Notes: a model not told the origin generated them from the sequence alone. 45,000 bases of DNA from Glandiceps talaboti (GCF_964340395.1 NC_135567.1:6742399-6787398), one strand, 5' to 3'. Positions 23,256-34,444 are shown, counted from the stretch's first letter. A program made the numbers and translations.

Positions 23256-25032
23256 ATGAGCATGTGGCCAGAGGTAACCGATGCTGAAATCTATGCATAC
23301 TTCATTACCAAGCTGAGTCTGTACACTCACTCACAACTGAAATCGTACAAAAGTTTAGATGCTTATCAATGTGTTGTTACTGGACAAAATTTTGATGTAA
23401 TGTGTAAATAATTCAAATTACTAACGATCACAACACTGGATTTCAGTTTGTCGGAAAGGTATGACATTCACAAAGTATCTTCACTTAGCCTCTGAACTCC
23501 GTATGGGTTGCACTCAAAGCGGACGCCACAGTTATTGCCGTTCATTGTATTTGTATGGCTGGGCTTGGTGAAGCTTGTTCACATCATGGAAGTACAACCA
23601 ACGTTATACTTCCATGTTCACATGTAGGAGCGGACCGGTTCTACATTGATGCAGTGACTCAATTCAAGAGAAGAACTGACATGTCAGCATGTACTTCAAA
23701 AATTTGCTCATGGCTCCCACCAACCTTGAAAAAGGTTACCTTTGAGGAAATATCAAAGATCAACTTCGGCAGACCAAACAAGAAATTCAAACACCTGTGC
23801 AACTCCAGTGTTACGGGACGTGTGGTTAGCGTTAGTGACAAATCTACAGGGAAAGCCCCGCTAGCGAAGTCTGCACCACCATTGAAACCAGGTGAATTAA
23901 AAGACTTCGTGACTAAAAGGAGTAAAAAGTGTTGTGTTGCGTATACACATCCTGACACATACAAGTAATTTGTACCAATGTCAACAAAGCTAGTCAACCC
24001 ACTGAACGCTACAACCCATTGTTCCATGACCTCCTGTACAATGAGTTTTTGATAAAGTGTGACAATGTTTATGAAAACATGACCTTATCAAAAAGTGAGG
24101 CTGAGGACATAGAAATTGCTATACGTAAACAGGCCACTTCCAATGTTTAAATTAGGCAGCGTGCAGGTTTGATTACTGCTAGTAAATTTGTGTTGTACAA
24201 ATCCAGGTATGCCGTCCCAGAGTCTTATTCTCAATATATGTTACCCTTCCGGTCCAAACACAAATTTTCAAATGTTATGGTTGTATTCATGAAGGAGATG
24301 CCATTGAAAGTTTGAAAGTGCATCTAATAAATGATTGGCATGTAGGAGTTGTAATTTTACAATGTGGTCTGTATCGAAACACTAAGTATCCCTTTCTTGC
24401 TGGTTCCCATGATGCTTTAATTAGATGTGAGTGTCATGGAATTTTTACAGTTGAAGTCAAGTTTCCCCTCAAATGTAAAGATAGGACTCCACAAATGCAA
24501 ACAGAATCAGATGCATCATTTTATATGCAAAACATTGATGGAAAGTATGTTTTAAAGCGAACTCATCCATATTTTTATCAAGTTCAGCTACACATGTTTT
24601 TAGTTGGTATTCCGTGTAGCTATTTTGTTATTTGGTCACCTGTGGGTGAAATAATTCAGCAAGTGTATTTTGATGAAATCTTCATGGAGCAGATGATAAA
24701 GAAATATGATAATTTTTTTCAGGCATTGTATTCTCCACGAGATACTAGTTAAGTGGTATTCCAGAAAATATCAACAACTTGGGAGCACAGAGAACCATAC
24801 AGGTAGTGAGTTGCCATATGACACACATTCAGATACATCCGTTTGTTATTGCCCTGTTTTTTCGAGGGACATGATTGTTTATAGTAACAAAGATTGTCAA
24901 GTGAAATACTACCACTTGGATTGTTTGAAAATTAAGCATGCTAAGCAGGGGAAGTGGTTTTGTCAAAGTTGTTCTAAGAAAAGGACAGGAAAAATGTACA
25001 TTGTCCTACACAGTAACACACCACAGTGTTGA
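23256..25032 (+). pseudogene. SWIM zinc finger / YqaJ nuclease / PHD-like gene, broken
   Basis: Domains appear in family order. First comes WPEVTDAEIYAYF...LKSYKSLDAY (23260-23400), then a SWIM finger CICMAGLGEACSH (from about 23549) in a frame that opens after a possible TTCACTTAG acceptor at 23488. Next is a linker with RAGLITASKF. The YqaJ exonuclease core follows (24260-24752) with PFLAGSHDALIRCECHG and TVEVKFP, supplying the catalytic Asp and E-x-K, then HPYFYQVQLHMF. Last is a C-terminal PHD-like finger (24840-24990) ending GKWFCQSC, with one Cys apparently replaced by Tyr (MIVYSNKDC). The frame opened near 23489 ends at TAA 23966-23968. A second stop (24148-24150) and frame changes near 24260 and 24750 break it. 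Such proteins are abundant in marine invertebrates and probably spread with mobile DNA. A multi-exon gene cannot explain the in-frame stop at 24148. Confidence 0.85.
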
Positions 25033-25154
25033 TGATGACTAGGTAACTCGGTGAAACAATGGGCAAATGTTGATGATGACTAGGTACTAGGTAACTAGGT
25101 GAAACAATGGGCAAATGTTGATGATTGGCTAACTAGGTGAAACAATGGGCAAAA
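25029..25154. repeat. Three short tandem units (about 37-49 bp)
   Basis: GTTGATGAT-GACTAGGTAAC-(T/A)(C/A)GGTGAAACAATGGGCAAA is repeated three times with small internal duplications and deletions, directly after the stop of the YqaJ/PHD pseudogene, in its former 3' untranslated region. An AATAAA at about 25242 could be the old polyadenylation signal. Confidence 0.85.
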
Positions 25155-25170
25155 TTAATAGCAAGTACTG

Positions 25171-26092
25171 TCTGATGAGTAGCAAATCATTAATGTAAAT
25201 GAACCATATTTAGCACCGTGATGCATGGGCATCATGGCACAATAAAGCTAAGATTGTGATTATCTAAAATAACAAAAATGTCAATATAAATTTTCAAAAC
25301 CCAGTCTTTTCTTATTGTAGTGGTAGATTTATGTGTACTTACTTGTCTATGGTGTAAGTTCAATAAATATGTATGTCAACATGTAGCTCGAGAGTCGGGT
25401 AATACATTGTTACAATTGGTTGCTAAGGGCGCGGCTGCTCTCACTCGTGTCACTTTCTCCGCACACTATAATTTATATAGGGTTTGCAATCCTAATTTAC
25501 ACATTTCACCGTTCGCACATTCACAACCAAACAATCTGTACACAAATTTCACAATTCATCGGCACTGTCTTTCAAGTAAATATACTATAACCAGAATGTT
25601 CATATTTTAACGATAACCCAAGATATTGTAAAGGAAAAACTATGCCGATTTTTTGTTTATGTGCGTTACCAATTAGGGTAACATGGTATACGCAGAAAGC
25701 CCGAGTGTGGCTGTTTTGTCACAAGGCAGGCATTGCCGAAATTTGTACGATAGCCGCGTTCACATGTGTGTTTTGATCGATGTCGAATCGGTGGTGTACG
25801 TCCTTGACCTTGTTGTAAGATGTGGTAAGGCCTGTGTTTGTTTTGAAAGCATGCCGTCATAGCTGTCATCATTGGCAATCTATTACAATGGTCACCGTGT
25901 GTGATTACGTGAGCAGACCGCGTACAAGGTAATGTTTTCACTCTTACAGTGTTTTTTTTACTACCTGTCTAGCGAAGCGTCGTGGTAGTTACAGTAAATT
26001 AGTTGTTTTCAGTTTAGTCATTGCTTTTAGTTATTTGTAATCCATCTTATTTGTTTATGGTCAAGTTTTCCCGATAATAGTTGCCATAACTC
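25171..26092. other. No gene recognised
   Basis: A CTGATGAG string at about 25175 has no partner GAAA and is not a ribozyme. The open frames (25320-25610 plus, 25666-25941 minus) have no recognisable motif. Confidence 0.45.
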
Positions 26093-26269
26093 GGTGAGTA
26101 TCAATCTGCTAAGACAGTGCTCTATACCGCAGTGGCAGAGCGCAATAGTTTTGGTAGTACTGGAACTCTTGCTTGGTTGTAACTCGGAGTTGTCTGTTGA
26201 TCGCACAATATATTGCTATTGCGCTCTGCCACTGTGGTATAGAGCACTGTCTTAGCAGATTGACACTCA

Positions 26270-26272
<3 letters not shown>
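26093..26272. repeat. Palindrome A (arms about 56 bp)
   Basis: The left arm 26093-26148 contains ATCTGCTAAGACAGTGCTCT, then ATACC, and GCAGTGGCAGAGCGCAATAG. The right arm 26216-26272 is its inverse with a few mismatches. The 67-bp spacer is not self-complementary. The right arm runs straight into the first (TA)n tract. Confidence 0.9.

Positions 26273-26349
<77 letters not shown>
26273..26349. repeat. (TA)n tract 1
   Basis: About 38 uninterrupted AT dinucleotides between palindromes A and B. The tyrosine-isoleucine open frames over it are artefacts. Confidence 0.98.
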
Positions 26350-26350
<1 letters not shown>

Positions 26351-26532
26351 CATATTGCCTGGCCATGAGGGCTATAGCACCCGTTTATTACACCCGAGGG
26401 ACTGTGAGTTACCAGAATCACATGCTATTTCCGGAGGCCAAAGGCCGAGGGAAATAGCATGTGATTCTGGTAACTCACAGTCACGAGGGGGTAATGAACG
26501 GGTGCTATAGCCCTCATGGCCAGGCAATATGT
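26350..26532. repeat. Palindrome B (arms about 83 bp)
   Basis: The left arm 26350-26432 (ACATATTGCCTGGCCATGAG through CATGCTATTTCC) and the right arm 26450-26532 are near-perfect inverses. The 17-bp spacer includes GGCC-AAA-GGCC and so extends the hairpin. It starts immediately after (TA)n tract 1. No ribozyme core is present. Confidence 0.93.
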
Positions 26533-26726
26533 GTTTTATAATATACCTCATGCTGTGAACTCGGTGGCAGACGACATCGTCAGAAGCTGCCATTTTGACC
26601 TGCTGTGAACTCGCGGTGGTCACGTGACCATGTAAAAGTTGATGGAACTATTTCCCTAGGGAAATAGTCATTCTATTTTCCTATCACGTGACTGATTCTA
26701 GCGAATCATGGCACAGCATTATCATT

Positions 26727-26729
<3 letters not shown>

Positions 26730-26816
<87 letters not shown>
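26730..26816. repeat. (TA)n tract 2
   Basis: TA dinucleotides with one TG interruption near 26783, running directly into palindrome C. Confidence 0.98.
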
Positions 26817-26820
<4 letters not shown>

Positions 26821-26970
26821 AGGGTAGAAGAAAATCAAGTCGGGATTTTCGTCTCTACAAGCCTGTTTCGTGAGTAAATCACTCGTCAGGAGATGTTGAT
26901 GTACGTTTACTCACGAAACAGGCTTGTAGAGACGAAAAACCCGACTTGATTTTCTTCTACCCTCAACATA
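26815..26970. repeat. Palindrome C (arms about 64-67 bp)
   Basis: The left arm 26815-26878 (TATGTTGAGGGTAGAAGAAA through GTTTCGTGAGTAAA) and the right arm 26904-26970 are inverse apart from one or two positions. The 25-bp spacer holds the CTGACGA core (minus strand) of the ribozyme, which only the left arm completes. Confidence 0.93.
26852..26893 (-). ncRNA. Hammerhead ribozyme (type I), copy 1
   Basis: On the minus strand the order is helix I 5' strand UCUC (26893-26890), core CUGACGA (26889-26883), helix II GUGA-UUUAC-UCAC (26882-26870), then GAAA (26869-26866). Next comes a minimal helix III CAG-GC-UUG (26865-26858), the UA dinucleotide before the scissile bond (26857-26856), and helix I 3' strand GAGA (26855-26852). 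This matches the CUGANGA...GAAA...UH hammerhead consensus at every invariant position. Type I hammerheads with very short helix III are known from Penelope-like elements and retrozymes. Self-cleavage is predicted, not shown. The complementary right arm of palindrome C could compete with the fold. Confidence 0.85.
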
Positions 26971-27032
26971 TACTCCGCTCTGCGTGCAGACGTATCGAGC
27001 ACTGTACTACGGACAAATCTTACCACTGACTT

Positions 27033-27034
<2 letters not shown>

Positions 27035-27121
<87 letters not shown>
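27035..27121. repeat. (TA)n tract 3
   Basis: About 43 TA dinucleotides running directly into palindrome D. Confidence 0.98.
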
Positions 27122-27125
<4 letters not shown>

Positions 27126-27294
27126 GTTTTGAAAATTTGAACAAAATTACATGCTATTGACCCTACAGAACTGTTTCGTGAGGTGCGTATTCCTCACTCA
27201 TCAGGGGTAGAAATTGAGTTAGGAATACGCACCTCACGAAACAGTTCTGTAGGGTCAATAGCATGTAATTTTGTTCAAATTTTCAAAACCTGTA
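27121..27294. repeat. Palindrome D (perfect 74-bp arms)
   Basis: The left arm 27121-27194 and the right arm 27221-27294 are exact inverses over all 74 bp. The 26-bp spacer carries the CTGATGA core of the minus-strand ribozyme. The perfect match implies a recent origin or gene conversion between the arms. Confidence 0.96.
27160..27208 (-). ncRNA. Hammerhead ribozyme (type I), copy 2
   Basis: On the minus strand: helix I 5' strand ACCC (27208-27205), core CUGAUGA (27204-27198), and a 6-bp helix II GUGAGG/CCUCAC (27197-27192 with 27183-27178) around the 8-nt loop AAUACGCA. Then GAAA (27177-27174), helix III CAG-UU-CUG (27173-27166), UA before the scissile bond (27165-27164), and helix I 3' strand GGGU (27163-27160). 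All invariant hammerhead positions are present. It differs in flanks and loops from copy 1, so they are different families and not a local duplication. The plus-strand right arm has GAAAC and helix III/I sequence but lacks CUGANGA, so it is only half a ribozyme. Confidence 0.88.
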
Positions 27295-27339
27295 TATAAT
27301 TCGCTCTACTAACCGTATTGAGCACTCATTTGTCGGTTT

Positions 27340-27400
27340 AAATGTTTTTGTTTGTTTATTTGTGTTTGTTTGTTTGTGTACTTGTTTGCTTGTATTTGTA
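27340..27400. repeat. GTTT-rich simple sequence
   Basis: An irregular GTTT/TTTG microsatellite between palindrome D and the minisatellite. Confidence 0.8.
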
Positions 27401-27405
27401 AACAT

Positions 27406-30400
27406 CAGAGTACTTAGATGCAATGTATATTACAGTCACTATGATATCACACACCATAGAGTACTTAGATGCAGTGTGTATATTACAGACACTATGATAT
27501 CACACACCATAGAGTACTTAGATGCAGTGTGTATATTACAGACACTATGATATCACACACCATAGAGTACTTAGATGCAGTGTGTATATTACAGACACTA
27601 TGATATCACACACCATAGAGTACATAGATGCAGTGTGTATATTACAGTCACTATGATATCACACACCATAGAGTACTTAGATGCAGTGTGTATATTACAG
27701 ACACTATGATATCATACACCATAGAGTACTTAGATGCAGTGTGTATATTACAGACACTATGATATTACACACCATAGAGTACTTAGATGCAGTGTGTATA
27801 TTACAGACACTATGATATCACACACCATAGAGTACTTAGATGCAGTATGTATAGTACAGACACTATGATATCACACACCATAGAGTACTTAGATGCAGTG
27901 TGTATATTACAGACACTATGATATCACACACCATAGAGTACTTAGATGCAGTGTGTATATTACAGTCACTATGATATCACACACCATAGAGTACTTAGAT
28001 GCAGTATGTATATTACAGTCACTATGATATCACACACCATAGAGTACTTAGATGCAGTGTGTATAGTACAGACACTATGATATCACACACCATAGAGTAC
28101 TTAGATGCAGTGTGTATAGTACAGACACTATGATATCATACACCATAGAGTGCTTAGATGCAGTGTGTATATTACAGACACTATGATATTACACACCATA
28201 GAGTACTTAGATGCAGTGTGTATATTACAGACACTATGATATCACACACCATAGAGTACTTAGATGCAGTGTGTATATTACAGTCACTATGATATCACAC
28301 ACCATAGAGTATTTAGATGCAGTGTGTATATTACAGACACTATGATATCACACACCATAGAGTACTTAGATGCAGTGTGTATAGTACAGACACTATGATA
28401 TCATACACCATAGAGTACTTAGATGCAGTGTGTATATTACAGTCACTATGATATCACACACCATAGAGTACTTAGATGCAGTGTGTATAGTACAGACACT
28501 GTGATATCACACACCATACAGTACTTAGATGTAGTGGGTATATTACAGACACTATGATATCACACACCAGAGAGAACTTAGATGCAGTGTGTATATTACA
28601 GACACTATGATATCACACACCATAGAGTACTTAGATGCAGTGTGTATAGTACAGACACTATGATATCACACACCAGAGAGAACTTAGATGCAGTGTGTAT
28701 ATTACAGACACTATGATATCACACACCATAGAGTACTTACATGCAGTGTGTATAGTACAGACACTATGATATCACACACCATAGAGTACTTTGATGCAGT
28801 GTGTATATTACAGTCACTATGATATTACACACCATAGAGTACTTAGATGCAGTGTGTATAGTACAGACACTATGATATCATACACCATAGAGTACTTAGA
28901 TGCAGTGTGTATATTACAGTCACTATGATATCACACACCATAGAGTACTTAGATGCAGTGTGTATAGTACAGACACTATGATATCACACATCAGAGAGAA
29001 CTTAGATGCAGTGTGTATATTACAGACACTATGATATCACACACCATAGAGTACTTACATGCAGTGTGTATAGTACAGACACTATGATATCACACACCAT
29101 AGAGTACTTAGATGCAGTGTGTATATTACAGACACTATGATATCACACACCATAGAGTACTTAGATGCAGTGTGTATAGTACAGACACTATAATATCATA
29201 CACCATAGAGTACTTAGATGCAGTGTGTATATTACAGTCACTATGATATCACACACCATAGAGTACTTAGATGCAGTGTGTATAGTACAGACACTGTGAT
29301 ATCACACACCATACAGTACTTAGATGTAGTGGGTATATTACAGACACTATGATATCACACACCAGAGAGAACTTAGATGCAGTGTGTATATTACAGACAC
29401 TATGATATCACACACCATAGAGTACTTAGATGCAGTGTGTATATTACAGACACTATGATATCACACACCATAGAGTACTTAGATGCAGTGTGTATAGTAC
29501 AGACACTATGATATCACACACCAGAGAGAACTTAGATGCAGTGTGTATATTACAGACACTATGATATCACACACCATAGAGTACTTACATGCAGTGTGTA
29601 TAGTACAGACACTATGATATCACATACCATAGAGTACTTAGATGCAGTGTGTATATTACAGACACTATGATATCACACACCATAGATTACTTAGATGCAG
29701 TGTGTATATTACAGACACTATATCACACACCATAGAGTACTTAGATGCAGTGTGTATATTACAGACACTATGATATCACACATCATAGAGTACTTTGATG
29801 CAGTGTGTATATTACAGACACTATGATATCACACACCATAGAGTGCTTAGATGCAGTGTGTATATTACAGACACTATGGTATCACACACCATAGAGTACT
29901 TGGATGCAGTGTGTATATTACATACACTATGATATCACACACCATAGAGTACTTGGATGCAGTGTGTATATTACATACACTATGATATCACACACCATAG
30001 AGTACTTAGATGCAGTGTGTATATTACATACACTATGATATCACACACCATAGAGTACTTATATGCAGTGTGTATATTACAGACACTATGATATCACACA
30101 CCACAGAGTGCTTAGATGCAGTGTGTGTATTACAGACATTATGATATCACACACCATAGTGTACTTAGATGCAGTGTGTATATTACAGACACTATGATAT
30201 CACACACCACAGAGTGCTTAGATGCAGTGTGTGTATTACAGACACTATGATATTACACACCATAGAGTACTTAGATGCAGTGTGTATATTACAGACACTA
30301 TGATATCACACACCATAGAGTACTTAGATGCAGTGTGTATATTACAGACACTGTGATATTACACACCATAGAGTACTTAGATGCAGTGTGTATATTACAG

Positions 30401-30988
30401 ACACTATGATATCACACACCATAGAGTACTTAGATGCAGTATGTATATTACAGACACTATGATATCACACACCATAGAGTACTTAGATGCAGTGTGTATA
30501 TTACAGACACTATGATATCACACACCATACAGTACTTAGATGCAGTGTGTATATTACAGACACTATGATATCACACATCATAGAGTACTTAGATGCAGTG
30601 TGTATATTACAGACACTATGATATCATACACCATAGAGTACTTAGATGCAGTGTGTATATTACAGACACTATGATATCACACACCATAGAGTACTTAGAT
30701 GCAGTGTGTATATTACAGACACTATGATATCACACACCATAGAGTACTTAGATGCAGTGTGTATATTACAGACACTATGATATCACACACCATAGAGTAC
30801 TTAGATGCAGTATGTATATTACAGACACTATGATATCACACACCATAGAGTACTTAGATGCAGTATGTATATTACAGACACTATGATATCACACACCATA
30901 GCGTACTTAGATGCAGTTTGTATATTACAGACACTATGATATCACACATCATATAGTACCGTATACTTAGATGCAGTGTGTATATTAC
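27406..30988. repeat. 53-bp minisatellite, about 67 copies
   Basis: The unit reads CATAGAGTACTTAGATGCAG, then TGTGTATATTACAGACACTA, then TGATATCACACAC (53 bp). Recurrent variants include TATAGTACAG, CAGTCAC, CATACACC, CCAGAGAGAACTT and CTTACATGCAG. Each unit can form CTATG...CATAG and carries the palindrome TGATATCA. One unit near 29715 has lost a few bases, and the last units are diverged. The length is not a multiple of three, so long open frames over it are not coding. Confidence 0.98.
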
Positions 30989-32319
30989 AGAGTACCATAG
31001 TGATGAAATATTCCTTATTGTCCCCATCAATTCACTCTGACACTCAATCATGTATCCTCTCATAAATGAAATCTCTGTGGAAACTTAATTGTCCATAATA
31101 CATATATTTCTTGCCAACACTGGTAACACATCAAAAAACAAATGTAGTATGGTAAGCATTTCCCAGTGAAAATTAAATGGTCATGGGTTTTGGTCAAAAT
31201 TCAAGATTGTATATTTTGGCTAATTCACGTCAGTCTTGAAAAGAAATTGTATTCATGTTCCTGTTGACCTTGACTATCACTGAAGTCATTCCTTCATCAC
31301 ATCCATGTGGGTTTGTGTCTTCTTTCTGAATATAAGCAGACATGGTATCATCCTTGATGTAGAATCTCGATGGATGTTTACTTATAGTTCCACAATGTCT
31401 TTTCTCATCCCTAGCTAAATGGTCTTCTCATTATCTGTATTTAAAGAAGAACAAAAAATCAGGTTTTAGTTATCAGCATACATGCCTTGAATGGACTGTC
31501 TGGGTATTACAGTTTTGAGTTATGCAGTAAATATGGATTTTGAACTACAAATATGGCCGTCATTTGGTCAAATTTGCATATATCGCAAAACAAAGTGAGT
31601 TGCATAATTATGTACCACATGATATGTGGTCACCTATATGAATGAAGCAGCATATTGCATGTCTGAGAAATGACATATTACGGATGAACAGGCAGAATGA
31701 TGGATGAACAGATGGCGCCCATTCTCCCCATCAATTGCCTTAAGTCAATGTGGTTTATCCCAATTAGTAAAGACTTTGTGGCCACTGTCTCCAATGAGGC
31801 TGATCAACAATGTGGTGAGATTCACTTTGGTGGTGCTGAATTGACCACAAGAGCACAGAAGAGCAAGTACATTCATTGTGGTGACCATCATAATGCTGAA
31901 TGACTTGAACATGAAAATCAAATGACTTGAACATGAAACAGTACATAAAAATAGTAATTGATAAATGTATTGATGACTTCATAATACCTGACACAACAAC
32001 AGAAAGAGTGACGACTGGTAATGGCTCTACCGAGATTCATTTGAGTAGTATCAACCAAGACCATGCATACTGTGTTTCTAGTCACAATGATTACCTACAT
32101 TAAAATGAAAGATGTTCAGTAAATAACGATGGTAACTATCTGAAACTATACATTTTCAGAAATGTGATTATGTATACATTTGTTCATGGTGTGTGTTTTT
32201 TTCATACTGACCCAAATTGAGTGTTTTGGGGGTGATAACACAATTTCATTAATTCTATTAATTAGTGAATGAAAAAGTGTAACTTGACAATAAACTATAG
32301 AGACACGATGTTTCTGAGT
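30989..32319. other. No gene recognised (about 1.3 kb)
   Basis: The frame at 31697-31903 (plus) has no motif I know. A short direct duplication, AAATGACTTGAACATGAAA-like, occurs near 31900-31938. Confidence 0.45.
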
Positions 32320-32538
32320 GTTTTAGATTCTTCAGATGTAAAACATAAATTCAACAAAATTATATGCTTCTTACATGTCATGTTCCTTTTGAAACAAGAC
32401 AGTGAAAGAGAGGTATTATAAATCTAAACTCTTAAATCACAGTACTTCACTTTCACTTCATAATATTGTAAAAGACAGGAGGTGATAGGAACATGGAACT
32501 TTGTTGAATTTATGTTCACATTCTGATGAATCTAAAAC
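32320..32538. repeat. Fold-back element, arms about 43 bp plus inner matches
   Basis: The left arm from 32320 (GTTTTAGATTCTTCAGATGT, then AAAACATAAATTCAACAAA) and the right arm ending at 32538 are inverse with a few mismatches. A second inner pair (CATGTTCC and GGAACATG) occurs inside. No coding capacity. It resembles a MITE. No target duplication is evident. Confidence 0.8.
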
Positions 32539-32890
32539 TTTCACATTATGACTTCACATTCTGATGTCAAATCACATTTTCTCATAGGATTTTTTATAGT
32601 TCACACCCAAAACATAACCGTTTATGGTGAATGTGAAAAAATTAACAGCACAACAGTAAAAGTCACATACGGTTATTATCATTAGTTATACATGTAAAAG
32701 ACGTTACAGCATAGAACATCATGCATCCACTATGTCTTGACTTTGTACTTGGTTTATCCATCCATCGTTATTGTAAGAAAACCAGAATTTTTATGTGAAA
32801 CACATAATGAAAAAAAACCAAGCAATCGGCCCACACATCTGATGCACTGAAATTGGAGTGAGTTGAAACTGGGTCGAGTTGAAATCTAAA
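32539..32890. other. No feature recognised
   Basis: Linker between the fold-back element and the LINE remnant. Confidence 0.4.
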
Positions 32891-33541
32891 CTAATCTTTG
32901 ACCAACACATAAACGAGATTGTACAAACAGAAAACCGCCTAGTGGGAATAGTATGAAGGATTTTCAAGTTTCTCGACCAGGATACTTTTATTTTTCTGTA
33001 TCCTAGACTAATCAGACGTCACTTTGAATATGTTTATTCAGTTTGGACACCATATAAATCAAATCAAATCACAGACAAAAAGTCTTCTTACTTGTCTTTG
33101 GTCAAATCAACACCATCGAATCAGTACAAAGAAGAGCTACAGAATTGATCCCAGGAATGAAAGATTTATCATACCTTGACAGACTAAAAGCCTTGAAGTT
33201 ACCAAGTTTAACTTACAGATGTGTTCGCGGCGATAATTGAAGTTTATAAATACACACATGGTTTCTACAAAACTCAATCTCCCTCACTATTGTAGTGAAC
33301 CCTTCAACTCGTGGTCACTCTTTCAAGTTTGCCGGTAATTTTTCACTTATAGAGTCAATTTTTCACTTATAGAGTCTTCCGACCTTGGAATAATTTGTCT
33401 GAAGATGTTGTGAATACACCGACCATTGATTGTTTCAAATCAAGACTTCATAAATACTGGAAATCAGCACCATTTCAGTATAACTATACCATTGACCCAT
33501 ATTTCAGAAACTACAGCCGTGGAGACTTCACACTTGATTGA
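32891..33541 (+). pseudogene. LINE (CR1/L2-like) reverse transcriptase 3' remnant
   Basis: The plus strand reads LIFDQHINEIVQ, RLIRRHFEYVYSVWTPY, then (after a frame change) RRATELIPGM-type and KDLSYLDRLKALKLPSLTYR, and finally TRGHSFKF, FRPWNNLSEDVV and CFKSRLHKYWKS. This is the characteristic tail of many non-LTR reverse transcriptases (RRATK-IPG-LSY-RL--LKLPTL-YRR and W-LP--VV--P-----FK-RLDK-W). A TTTTTCACTTATAGAGTC segment is duplicated near 33342-33378, and stops and frame changes occur throughout. It is a 5'-truncated dead copy in the same orientation as the Penelope-like remnant. Confidence 0.82.
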
Positions 33542-33601
33542 CACTTACATCTCACCAAATGAAACTTTGTACAGGTCACTGACCTACATCAACAGTACCA
33601 A

Positions 33602-33634
<33 letters not shown>

Positions 33635-33668
33635 GTGATGATGATGGTGGTGATGGTGGTGGTGATGC
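33602..33668. repeat. (ATG)n/(GTG)n microsatellite
   Basis: ATG repeats grade into GGTGATGGTG repeats 60 bp after the LINE stop codon. It is probably the microsatellite end of that LINE. Confidence 0.9.
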
Positions 33669-34444
33669 ATTGATCCATCACTGTATAATCTCTACATTGT
33701 AACAACTCAACCATTACATTACTAGAGTGATATAACGGTAGTTGCATGAATAAAAGTTATTATATAACCTTATTTCTGATTTAGATAGTTATCTCATTCA
33801 GTGTTCAACATTGATAAATCTACTGCCAAATTTCTAACTTTGTTACATTACAAACATAAACAAGATATCACATTTAAAGCCATAGTGACCAGCTTGGTTT
33901 CATTATCAAAATCAAAATAAGCGAATTTCTAGGTGACAGGCAAGTATCAATCAACACCATATCAAAACTGACGAAAAATTTGATTGGTCAATCTATGGTC
34001 TGCTGTCATATTCGGTTCTAAAATGACAATGTAGATTGATGATGAAACTATATGTAGTACCTATATATGAAATTTGAGTTACATGTAATACACACGAAAA
34101 AAAACTTACCGCTACAGATTTATTTTCTCCACATTGTATTCTCGTCATCCATTGTTGATTGCTTCAACTCCAAATAAAGGCTGTGAAGTTGTATGTCAGC
34201 ATTACCAGTTGTTGAAAGGTGAATGCTAGGCATATCTGACAACTCCACGGATGGCGGCTTTTAGGGGAGAACCATTTGATATGGGGGGTGGGAGGAAATA
34301 GGTATGGCAGCAATCTTTGTCCCCATCACTGTGACAGCAATTTTTTTCTATTGTCAATCCTGCATTAAATTATTTTTCCAGATGCAGAAGCAATGCAATT
34401 TTTTTCTCGGTTACCAATTTTGTAATGTGTGGTTCATAACTACA
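33669..34444. other. No gene recognised
   Basis: No coding or RNA signal seen. Confidence 0.45.

Noticed and set aside
23040-23330. 96-codon minus-strand frame over the start of the YqaJ gene
   Set aside because: The plus strand of the same stretch encodes the recognisable WPEVTDAEIY...YKSLDAY segment, so the minus-strand frame is a shadow.
25171-25200. CTGATGAG string as a third hammerhead core
   Set aside because: No helix II or GAAA follows at a suitable distance.
26109-26457. Tyr-Ile repeat open frames on both strands
   Set aside because: They are translations of the (TA)n tract.
27406-30988. CRISPR-like array
   Set aside because: Units are contiguous 53-bp tandem repeats without unique spacers, in an animal genome. 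It is a minisatellite.
31697-31903. 68-codon plus-strand frame as a possible gene
   Set aside because: No motif, no splice sites I trust and no long frame beyond it.
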